Shown piece after piece: positions 8,118 through 13,951 of a stretch of 14,330 nucleotides of DNA (positions are counted from its first letter, which is position 1; every line of letters starts with the position of its first letter). Position numbers and translations under genes: made by a program. The DNA is from Micavibrio sp. GTDB taxonomy: Bacteria > Pseudomonadota > Alphaproteobacteria > Micavibrionales > Micavibrionaceae. Under the pieces are notes generated by a model, which was not told where the DNA came from, did no database searches, and saw only the letters and a program-made list of their open reading frames with translations. The stretch covers positions 1-14,330 of the forward strand of contig JAMONE010000069.1 of assembly GCA_027066695.1 (NCBI GenBank), in the 5' to 3' direction.

Positions 8118-8185
8118 TGAAAAACCTCATCAATTTAACAAAATTAACAGTAACAATAACAATAACAATAACAGTAGAAGCGTAA
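8117..8185 (+). CDS. Possible 22-residue coupled ORF between flgD and flgE
   Basis: The flgD stop overlaps an ATG in the same TAATG arrangement seen at the flgI-flgJ and flgJ-flgN junctions. The frame stays open for 22 codons (begins MKNLINLTKL, ends TVTITITITVEA) and stops at TAA 8183-8185, whose last bases run into the flgE Shine-Dalgarno AAAGGAG (8184-8190). Ribosomes finishing this frame would therefore terminate on the flgE ribosome-binding site. Seven ACA and three ATA codons come largely from a hexanucleotide repeat. No homologue is recognised. It could be a real micropeptide, a relay for translational coupling to flgE, or chance. Confidence 0.4.
   Translation: MKNLINLTKLTVTITITITVEA
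8145..8174 (+). repeat. Five tandem TAACAR hexamers in the flgE leader
   Basis: TAACAG, three TAACAA and a final TAACAG run without interruption from 8145 to 8174, ending 9 nt before the flgE Shine-Dalgarno. The unit is two codons long, so copy-number change keeps the short ORF in frame but alters the spacing from flgD to flgE. The RNA would be CA/A-rich and unstructured. Confidence 0.85.
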
Positions 8186-8197
8186 AGGAGAAAAACT

Positions 8198-9943
8198 ATG
8201 GGACTATTTGGAGCATTATTTACAGGCGTATCCGCCCTAACCGCCCAATCGCAAAACACGGCTATTATTTCAAATAATATTGCCAATATGAATACAACTG
8301 GCTTTAAAAGATCAGAAGCGGCGTTCTTCTCTCTTGTTACAACGCAAGGCAATACAAGCCGATATTCACCAGGGACTGTGACTGCAAATCGTATTCAGCG
8401 TGTTACGCAGCAAGGCGCTATATCACAATCAGCATCAGGAACGGATGCTTCGATTTCAGGTAACGGATTTTTTGCCATTAAACGTGACTCAGAGGATTCT
8501 GCTTTAACAGAGTTTTTATACACACGTAACGGACAATTCAGCGAAGATGCACAAGGTTATCTTAGAAACTCTGCTGGGTTTTACTTATATGGATGGCCTA
8601 TTGATCAATCTGGTAATCTACCTTCTAACCAAGGTGACTTGACTTCACTTTCTCCAATTGATGTTGCGTTCTTAGGAGGACTAACCCGCCCGACAAATAC
8701 AGCTGATCTCTCAATCAACCTTGATGCAAACGAAGCGGAGGAGCTTTTAGCAGATACACCTACCGCTAATCCTGACTTCACTCGTGGATTAACGGTGTAT
8801 GACACGCTTGGAAATCCGCAGCCAATGTCATTTGAATTTGTAAAAAGCTATGGCCCTTCTGCAACCGAAGCAACCACGCGAGCAACATTAACAGCTACAG
8901 ATCAAATGGTTAATGACTTAGGCCTTACCGATGGAGATCAATTCACGCTATCCGTTGATGGCGGTGCTGACAGGGTTTACCAAATAAGCGCCGTTGACGG
9001 TGCGGCTCTTCCTGGTGGTGTAGATGTTATGGTTTATGACATTAGTGATATAATAGATGATATCAACGCTAACGTAACCGACATGAAGGCTTTCTTAGGG
9101 AATAGCGGCGAAATTGTTCTGCAACATGGTCAATTTATATTAGGAACTGAAAACTTTGTCCTTGCAGAAGTCGGAGCAGGCACAGCATTAGCCTCCATTG
9201 GTTTTACAGCTGGTACGTACACATCAGATAACTTATCAAGCGCAACCTTTTCAAACGGTACGCCTGCGGATACGCCCCCATACAGCACCGAAGACTTCCC
9301 CACCATGCAATTCCTACCAGGTGATCCTAAATATAACTCGCATGGCTGGTGGGCAATGACCGTTAAAGATCCTAGCAACAACACCATTACAACAGGTATG
9401 CTTAACTTTAATGGTGACGGCTCTATCAACGCTTTGTCAGATAGCCAAGGAAATATTGATATTGAGCTAAATAATATTAACTGGAATAACGGCTCTGATT
9501 TGCAAAGTATTAATGTGAATATCTCTAAATTTACACAATTTGCCAGTGATTACACAGTTTTATTCTCGGATCAAGATGGCGCGGAACTTGGACTTAGAAC
9601 AGGTATCGAAATTAACCGTGAAGGCTTTGTCGTAGCGCAATTCTCCAACGGTGCTAGCTCTACCCTTTACAAGCTCCCCCTCGTAACCTTTGCCAACGCT
9701 AACGGTCTTTCCGAGATTTCAGGAACAGCTTACAGTGAAACTGAAAATTCTGGTGAAGAAAACCTTCGTGAAGCAGGAAGCGGTGGTGCTGGTTACATCG
9801 AACCATCAACGCTGGAAAGCTCTAATGTTGATCTGGCAGATGAATTCGCCCTGCTTATTGTCGCGCAACGCGCCTACTCCGCTGGTACAAAAGTTATTAA
9901 TACAGTGGATCAAATGACACAGGAGCTACTGCAACTCAGATAA
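8198..9943 (+). CDS. flgE: Flagellar hook protein FlgE with a large inserted domain
   Basis: This 581-residue protein is the hook subunit, well above the roughly 400 residues of enterobacterial FlgE. The N-terminal rod/hook motif (TAIISNNIANMNTTGFKRSEAAF, residues 21-43), the SGNGFFAI block (87-94) and the C-terminal helix (NVDLADEFALLIVAQRAYSAGTKVINTVDQM, 543-573) are intact. Residues 200-219 (VYDTLGNPQPMSFEFVKSYG) normally lead almost directly to the WWAMTV strand. Here about 160 extra residues separate them (about 220-381). Part of that insert (228-338) resembles segments of the flagellin described downstream. The start ATG has a strong AAAGGAG site. It is the last gene of the operon; a terminator lies about 230 nt downstream. 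Confidence 0.95.
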   Translation: MGLFGALFTGVSALTAQSQNTAIISNNIANMNTTGFKRSEAAFFSLVTTQGNTSRYSPGTVTANRIQRVTQQGAISQSASGTDASISGNGFFAIKRDSEDSALTEFLYTRNGQFSEDAQGYLRNSAGFYLYGWPIDQSGNLPSNQGDLTSLSPIDVAFLGGLTRPTNTADLSINLDANEAEELLADTPTANPDFTRGLTVYDTLGNPQPMSFEFVKSYGPSATEATTRATLTATDQMVNDLGLTDGDQFTLSVDGGADRVYQISAVDGAALPGGVDVMVYDISDIIDDINANVTDMKAFLGNSGEIVLQHGQFILGTENFVLAEVGAGTALASIGFTAGTYTSDNLSSATFSNGTPADTPPYSTEDFPTMQFLPGDPKYNSHGWWAMTVKDPSNNTITTGMLNFNGDGSINALSDSQGNIDIELNNINWNNGSDLQSINVNISKFTQFASDYTVLFSDQDGAELGLRTGIEINREGFVVAQFSNGASSTLYKLPLVTFANANGLSEISGTAYSETENSGEENLREAGSGGAGYIEPSTLESSNVDLADEFALLIVAQRAYSAGTKVINTVDQMTQELLQLR

Positions 9944-9984
9944 GAATATAGTTAAAGTGATTATTCTACATACCATGGCAATGA

Positions 9985-10221
9985 TAGTATCTAAAGGATT
10001 TAGATAGAAGACCTATTAAAACCATAAACACGTTAGAGTAAGTACGAGAACTATTTAGGATGCTTAGTTTTAGGAAAATGCTACCCTGCATCCCTAACCC
10101 CTAAAGCTCAGTATCCAAAAACTCTGTGATAAATTAGTGATACAGAACGCATCATTAATTCCACAGTTCGGGTGTATCGGGGCATTTGGAAGAATCCAAG
10201 CCTTGATACATCCCCCTTTTT
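9985..10221 (+). ncRNA. Candidate structured RNA with AGGA-loop hairpins (sRNA or flgE 3' UTR)
   Basis: No protein gene is seen between flgE and the flagellin promoter. The stretch holds several hairpins: TATCTAAA-GGA-TTTAGATA at 9988-10006 (perfect 8-bp stem, GGA triloop); an arm pair TTAGGATGC (10055-10063) / GCATCCCTAA (10088-10097) with one bulge; an inner TTTT-AGG-AAAA (10068-10078); and a terminal hairpin at 10170-10213 followed by five T. GGA motifs in loops plus a terminal terminator are reminiscent of Csr/Rsm-sponge sRNAs. No convincing promoter is visible, so it may simply be the flgE 3' UTR. Confidence 0.3.
10170..10221 (+). terminator. Rho-independent terminator of the flgI-flgE operon
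   Basis: GGGTGTATC (10170-10178) pairs with GATACATCC (10205-10213) with one G-U pair. The stem continues through GGGGC/GCCTT and, after a small bulge, TTGGA/TCCAA around an AGAA tetraloop. CCC then TTTTT (10217-10221) follows. It separates the hook operon from the flagellin promoter. Confidence 0.85.
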
Positions 10222-10253
10222 CTTGGCTTAATACACACACAAATAAATATAAT

Positions 10254-10286
10254 TTAAAATAAACTTAACCTTTTATTAAACATTGT
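10254..10286 (+). promoter_or_regulatory. CtrA-type array upstream of flagellin
   Basis: TTAA occurs at 10254, 10265 and 10276, each start exactly 11 bp apart, giving two overlapping TTAA-N7-TTAA boxes, the CtrA recognition pattern of alphaproteobacteria. The second box extends into TTAACCTTTTATTAAACATT, nearly identical to a segment upstream of fliF. The array lies just upstream of likely -10 sequences (TATTAT at 10292-10297 or TATAGT at 10297-10302), the usual place for CtrA activation near -35. CtrA itself is not in the window. Confidence 0.65.
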
Positions 10287-10307
10287 GCTAGTATTATATA
10301 GTATAAA

Positions 10308-10328
10308 GCTGGAATAGGATGTTCCAGT
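10308..10328 (+). promoter_or_regulatory. Flagellin 5' UTR hairpin presenting AGGAUG in its loop
   Basis: CTGGAA (10309-10314) pairs perfectly with TTCCAG (10322-10327), with a further G-U pair at 10308/10328. The 7-nt loop is UAGGAUG. The hairpin would sit at the very 5' end of the flagellin mRNA, 27 nt before the start codon. FlbT, encoded two genes downstream, is known in Caulobacter to act on the flagellin mRNA leader, so this is a candidate target. The loop also fits the GGA-in-loop pattern recognised by CsrA. Confidence 0.55.
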
Positions 10329-10354
10329 GGTACAACCTAGGAAAGGAACTTACT

Positions 10355-12064
10355 ATGTCTTCAGATGTCGTATTAACCGCAGCCCTTAGAAATAACCTTC
10401 TATCGCTGCAAAGCACTCAAAATCTTATCGATCAGACACAACTTCGCCTTGCAACTGGCTTGAAAGTTAACTCTGCCCTTGATAGTCCAGCAAATTTTTT
10501 CGCAGCACAAAGTCTTGATAACCGTGCAAATGACCTTAACCGTCTGCTTGATGGTGTGTCACAGTCGATTCGCACAATCGAAGAAGCTGATAACGGTATT
10601 ACTGCTCTAACAAATCTGGTTGAGCAAGCTCAATCAATTGCATCATCCGCTCGTGATGAACTTGCGTCTTCAACTGGTGAGGCTCGCCTTATCGGTAATG
10701 TCGATCTAAGTACTGTTGATGATCTTGGTGCTGACCTTACAGGTATTACCGATGGGGATCAAATTGTTATATCAACTGTGAATGATTCTGGCACAAAAAT
10801 CACTGAAACAATTACAATTGCTGATGGTGATTCAGGTAAAACACTTGTTGCTAAAATCACTAATGCATTCTCAGATAACAGGGAAAGTGAAATTTCTGCC
10901 CGCCTAACTGATGATGGTTTCCTTGAAATATCAAGTACAAACGGTCGCTCATTCAGAGTTACAACTGATGAAACAAATGAGATTGCCTTAGCTGGCTTCA
11001 CCGATCTTGGTATCGGCGATTCATTCGCACTTGAAACACGTGGTACAGCCGCAGCAGATGCAGCAGAACTTGTCGCTACCACAGTTATTGCAGGTAACAC
11101 AGCAACATCAATATCGCTAAACGAATCTTCTGGTGATGTGGCTGAGGCTGGTGACTTGTTGGTCGGCACATCTTATCTTGATAATGATGCAAACACAGTC
11201 ATTAGTGCATTGGCCGCTGGTGACGTGATTGATATCGATATTAATGATGGAACAGGCACAACAAAAACCTCATCATTCACGTTAACTGCTACATCCACAT
11301 TCCAAGATCTAGTGGATTCTATCAATCAAGATGCCGACACTAAAGACTTGGTTGAGGCAAACTTCGATAGTGGTATCGGTACATTCAGCATAACATCTAC
11401 ATCTGACAAGGTTAAAAGTGTTAAGATTGAGCTTACTGACACGTTAACAGCAACTGACGCGCAATTTGACCTTAGCTTCGGCGACACAACGGGTAATCTT
11501 GATGCACCTGGTGCAATCGGTGCGGTAGATGCTGATAGAATTGATACAACAATATCATTCAACACATCAACTGAATCACTTGACGCACTCGCTGCCGATT
11601 ACAACTCACTAAGAACTCAGATCGATACATTGGTGGATGACGCGCAATATCGTGGTGTTAACTTGCTTAATGGTGATGACCTTACAACATTCTTTAATGA
11701 GGACAACACAAGCACGCTAACAACTAGTGGCGCTACATTTACTGCAAACGGTCTTGGCCTTACAGAAGCTACATTCAGAAGCTCATCAGCTATTGAATTA
11801 TCTGCAACTCAATCACGTAATGCGTTGGGTTCAGTTCGTAGCTTTGGTTCATCATTGGCTAACAACTTGTCGATCATTCAAACACGTGAAGATTTCACAA
11901 AGGCTACTATTAATACTCTAAAAGCCGGTGCTGATGACTTGACCGTTGCAGATCAAAACGAAGAAGGCGCAAACTTGCTAGCGTTGCAAACACGTCAAAC
12001 ACTGGGTGTTACATCCCTATCATTGGCGTCACAATCACAGCAAGCTGTGCTACGACTATTCTAA
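10355..12064 (+). CDS. Flagellin
   Basis: This 569-residue flagellin is the filament subunit, exported by the flagellar type III system. The conserved N-terminal D0/D1 helices (VVLTAALRNNLLSLQSTQNLIDQTQLRLATGLKVNSALDSPANFFAAQSL) and C-terminal helices (from about 405, with QYRGVNLLNGDDL and the final QTLGVTSLSLASQSQQAVLRLF) are intact. A variable middle (about 106-404) carries two beta-rich segments (about 130-222 and 287-377) resembling flagellin insertion domains. An upstream in-frame ATG at 10319 lies inside the leader hairpin and lacks a Shine-Dalgarno. The ATG at 10355 has AAAGGAA (10342-10348) and starts the family's conserved N-terminus, so it is chosen. Expected to be abundant; it is followed by a strong terminator. 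Confidence 0.95.
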   Translation: MSSDVVLTAALRNNLLSLQSTQNLIDQTQLRLATGLKVNSALDSPANFFAAQSLDNRANDLNRLLDGVSQSIRTIEEADNGITALTNLVEQAQSIASSARDELASSTGEARLIGNVDLSTVDDLGADLTGITDGDQIVISTVNDSGTKITETITIADGDSGKTLVAKITNAFSDNRESEISARLTDDGFLEISSTNGRSFRVTTDETNEIALAGFTDLGIGDSFALETRGTAAADAAELVATTVIAGNTATSISLNESSGDVAEAGDLLVGTSYLDNDANTVISALAAGDVIDIDINDGTGTTKTSSFTLTATSTFQDLVDSINQDADTKDLVEANFDSGIGTFSITSTSDKVKSVKIELTDTLTATDAQFDLSFGDTTGNLDAPGAIGAVDADRIDTTISFNTSTESLDALAADYNSLRTQIDTLVDDAQYRGVNLLNGDDLTTFFNEDNTSTLTTSGATFTANGLGLTEATFRSSSAIELSATQSRNALGSVRSFGSSLANNLSIIQTREDFTKATINTLKAGADDLTVADQNEEGANLLALQTRQTLGVTSLSLASQSQQAVLRLF

Positions 12065-12103
12065 TTTTAGAACAAAATTTAAATATCTATATATTTTTGA
12101 GAT

Positions 12104-12140
12104 ATGGCGGGGAAAGAAATTCTTCGCCATCTTTCTTTTT
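12104..12140 (+). terminator. Rho-independent terminator of flagellin
   Basis: ATGGCGGGGAA (12104-12114) pairs with TTCTTCGCCAT (12120-12130) as an 11-bp stem with two G-U pairs and a 5-nt AGAAA loop, followed by CTTTCTTTTT. It begins 40 nt after the flagellin stop. Confidence 0.88.
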
Positions 12141-12144
12141 ATCT

Positions 12145-12173
12145 TTATTTTTATTTACAGTTTATGATATAAT
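12145..12173 (+). promoter_or_regulatory. Extended -10 promoter for flbT-flaF
   Basis: TGATATAAT at 12165-12173 is a perfect TATAAT with the TGN extension. The -35 position 17 bp upstream (TTATTT) is poor, as is common with extended -10 promoters. Since a strong terminator precedes it, flbT-flaF probably has its own transcript starting near 12180. Confidence 0.5.
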
Positions 12174-12225
12174 AAAACATTACACAGCAATCGCAGAACG
12201 CGACTTTACAAAGAGGAAGAAATCC

Positions 12226-12615
12226 ATGGCTTTAGTAATCGACTTAAAACCCCAAGAAAAAATACTCATTGGTGAGGCTGTAATAACAAACAGCTCACAA
12301 CGCACACGCCTTCATATCGCAGGTGACGCGCCAATTATCCGTCAAAAAGACATCATGCAAGAAGAAGACGCAAACACCCCTTGCAAGCGGATTTACTTCA
12401 TAATTCAATGCATGTATATATCCCCAAACCATAAAGACTATCACGAAAAATATTTTGATGCTGTTAACGAAGTGCAAAAAGCAGCCCCCTCCTCCTCTAC
12501 ATTTTTCATGCAAATAAATGAACAAATAATGGACGGTGCATATTACAAAGCGATGAAAGTCACCAAACAATTAATTGAGCATGAAAGGGAGCTGTTAGAA
12601 AATGTCACAAAATAA
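12226..12615 (+). CDS. flbT: Flagellar biosynthesis repressor FlbT
   Basis: This 129-residue FlbT would limit flagellin synthesis after transcription until the hook is finished; in Caulobacter it promotes decay of flagellin mRNA through the 5' leader. Recognisable features are the opening LVIDLKPQEKILIGEAVITN, GDAPIIRQKDIM, the block TPCKRIYFIIQCMYI, and the C-terminal YYKAMKVTKQLIEHERELL helix. The reading frame is open back to 12097, but that extension crosses the flagellin terminator and promoter. The ATG at 12226 has AGAGGAAG about 7 nt upstream and begins the conserved part. It overlaps flaF by 14 nt. Confidence 0.93.
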   Translation: MALVIDLKPQEKILIGEAVITNSSQRTRLHIAGDAPIIRQKDIMQEEDANTPCKRIYFIIQCMYISPNHKDYHEKYFDAVNEVQKAAPSSSTFFMQINEQIMDGAYYKAMKVTKQLIEHERELLENVTK

Positions 12616-13072
12616 AAACAACCCTTATGCGAACGCTGCCAAAACATATGACACACATGCGCAGGCTCATACAACAAATCAACGTGAGCTAGAGGGGCGT
12701 GTCCTTCTAAAATCTAATCGCAATATACAAGAGTTGATAGATAATTGGGATAATCGCCCAAAAGAGCTTCTTGAGGATGTGCTTGCTTACAACCGTCAAA
12801 TATGGCTTCTTTTTTATGATACAGCTATCGAAAATAAAGAAGGTGACAGGCCAAATGATTTACGCTCTAACATAATAAACTTGGCTAACTTTATTTTTAA
12901 ACGTGAAATTGAAATAATGTCAAATCCCGAGAAAAAGAAATTTGATATATTGATAAATATAAACCGTGAAATCGCAGCAGGCCTAATGACTCAACAAAAA
13001 AACAGTGAGACACAAGCTCCCGCAGCAAAACCCCCACCACCAACGCACCAACGCACAGATATCTCTGGTTAG
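12602..13072 (+). CDS. flaF: Flagellar biosynthesis regulator FlaF
   Basis: This 156-residue protein is FlaF, which in Caulobacter is needed for flagellin production and secretion and counterbalances FlbT. Conserved signatures are NPYANAAKTYDTHAQ at the N-terminus, ELLEDVLAYNRQIWLLFYDTA, and LRSNIINLANFIFKREIEIM. The family core usually ends near residue 120-130. Here a Gln/Ala/Pro-rich tail of about 30 residues (including PAAKPPPPTHQ) follows. It starts inside the end of flbT (overlap of 14 nt), with GAAAGGGAG upstream in flbT as ribosome-binding site, so the two are translationally linked. It converges on the FlaG-like gene with only 31 nt between stop codons and no clear terminator. Confidence 0.92.
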   Translation: MSQNKNNPYANAAKTYDTHAQAHTTNQRELEGRVLLKSNRNIQELIDNWDNRPKELLEDVLAYNRQIWLLFYDTAIENKEGDRPNDLRSNIINLANFIFKREIEIMSNPEKKKFDILININREIAAGLMTQQKNSETQAPAAKPPPPTHQRTDISG

Positions 13073-13103
13073 TATAGTAAGACGATAAAACTGTTAAAGG
13101 GAA

Positions 13104-13628
13104 TTAGGCAAGCACGCTAACGCCCGTAGATGGCGCAGCTTGAGCTGATTGCGCACCAGCCGATAAAGCAGCGGCAGCGACCTCAGGCGATGGAAGTGAA
13201 ACATTAGATGGAGCGGAAGATGTAACATCTTGAACCGTAATAATATCAGTTGATACCGCCTCGTAATTAGAGCCAGCACTGCCCCCAACAGAATCATATT
13301 TAACCTCACTCACGGGAGCATCAACCCTACTAACTCTTTGTGCATTTTCGTGCTTTGCTTGCAGCTGGCTTAATTGTGCCAAGCGACTTTTTGTTGGAAA
13401 TTGCTGCTTAACATCACCTGTATCAGAATCTCTGATTTGCAATACAGCCTTATTATGAGTTACATCAATAGAAATATAAGGGCTAATATAAGGAGCTTTA
13501 GGAGCTTGCGTAACTTTTTCCACAGCAACAGGCACAGCAACAACCGCCACGCTAGATACATTTGAGGACCCTGCATTTCCGCGCAGAACCTGTGCATTTG
13601 CTATAGATGAGTTCACCGCTTCAATCAT
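13104..13628 (-). CDS. FlaG-like small protein, function unknown
   Basis: This 174-residue protein has one ordered-looking segment, residues about 47-78 (YISPYISIDVTHNKAVLQI then RDSDTGDVKQQFP). It matches the strand-turn-strand pattern of FlaG-type proteins, whose hallmark is a D-x-x-TGEV-x-x-QIP stretch. The flanks are Ala/Ser/Val-rich and probably disordered, and the C-terminal 50 residues are low-complexity. There is no signal peptide. It lies between flaF and fliF in opposite orientation. FlaG proteins affect filament length in other bacteria, but this link is weak. The ATG at 13628 has TTAGGGA about 8 nt upstream. It may be a lineage-specific flagellar accessory protein. Confidence 0.6.
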   Translation of the reverse strand: MIEAVNSSIANAQVLRGNAGSSNVSSVAVVAVPVAVEKVTQAPKAPYISPYISIDVTHNKAVLQIRDSDTGDVKQQFPTKSRLAQLSQLQAKHENAQRVSRVDAPVSEVKYDSVGGSAGSNYEAVSTDIITVQDVTSSAPSNVSLPSPEVAAAALSAGAQSAQAAPSTGVSVLA

Positions 13629-13695
13629 GGCGAATCCCTAACCTTTCTGTTTCTAATTTGCAAAATCGCAAAAAAAGATATACTACCCTACTATC

Positions 13696-13724
13696 ATGGT
13701 ATAACGCCAATGTACAAAAGTCAA
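13696..13724 (-). promoter_or_regulatory. Sigma-70-like promoter of the FlaG-like gene
   Basis: On the complement, TTGACT (13719-13724) and TACCAT (13696-13701) are spaced by exactly 17 bp. The -35 matches 5 of 6 consensus bases and the -10 matches 4 of 6. The start would lie about 60 nt before the ATG. Confidence 0.5.
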
Positions 13725-13772
13725 GTAAAACGAAAAATATCAAGTGGATAAGATTCACCTTAATCTCAAATA

Positions 13773-13794
13773 TTAACCCTTTAATAAACATTGT
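13773..13794 (+). promoter_or_regulatory. CtrA-like element upstream of fliF, shared with flagellin
   Basis: TTAACCCTTTAATAAACATT followed by GT is identical at 20 of 22 positions to 10265-10286 upstream of flagellin. The core is TTAA-N7-ATAA, one base off the CtrA consensus, with another TTAA at 13760 (spacing 9). It lies between the divergent FlaG-like gene and fliF, about 160 nt before the fliF start, and may serve either. The rest of the 323-bp gap shows no gene I can support. Confidence 0.55.
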
Positions 13795-13884
13795 CATTTG
13801 CAAGATTAACAAAACTACAGTAAGTTTAGATGACATATACTAAAATAATGACGAATCACCCCCTCGTCTTATGTGGTGTATATG

Positions 13885-13893
13885 TGCTACAAT
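13885..13893 (+). promoter_or_regulatory. Possible extended -10 element for fliF
   Basis: TGCTACAAT is a TGN-extended -10 with 5 of 6 consensus bases, 58 nt before the fliF GTG. No good -35 accompanies it. If used, it would start transcription near 13900, too far from the CtrA-like element for direct activation. Confidence 0.25.
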
Positions 13894-13951
13894 CACGCTA
13901 CCTCTATCTTCTTTGGGGTTCTAGTGTCTAACAATTCAAGGTAAGTAAAAC

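Noticed and set aside
10187..10203. GG-N10-GC spacing resembling a sigma-54 promoter before flagellin
   Set aside because: It lacks the TGGCAC and TTGC elements and falls inside the terminator hairpin, which explains the symmetry.
10319..10354. Upstream in-frame ATG adding 12 residues to flagellin
   Set aside because: It lies inside the leader hairpin just after the -10 region, has no Shine-Dalgarno, and the added residues precede the conserved flagellin N-terminus.
12097..12225. N-terminal extension of FlbT
   Set aside because: It would be read through the flagellin terminator stem and the flbT promoter; the ATG at 12226 has a good ribosome-binding site and begins the conserved part.
13850..13868. 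GACGA/TCGTC hairpin upstream of fliF
   Set aside because: A 5-bp stem with a 9-nt loop and no supporting context; too weak to call a terminator or switch.
13830..13931. 33-codon ORF upstream of fliF
   Set aside because: No ribosome-binding site, no recognisable composition, and it overlaps a possible promoter; most likely chance.
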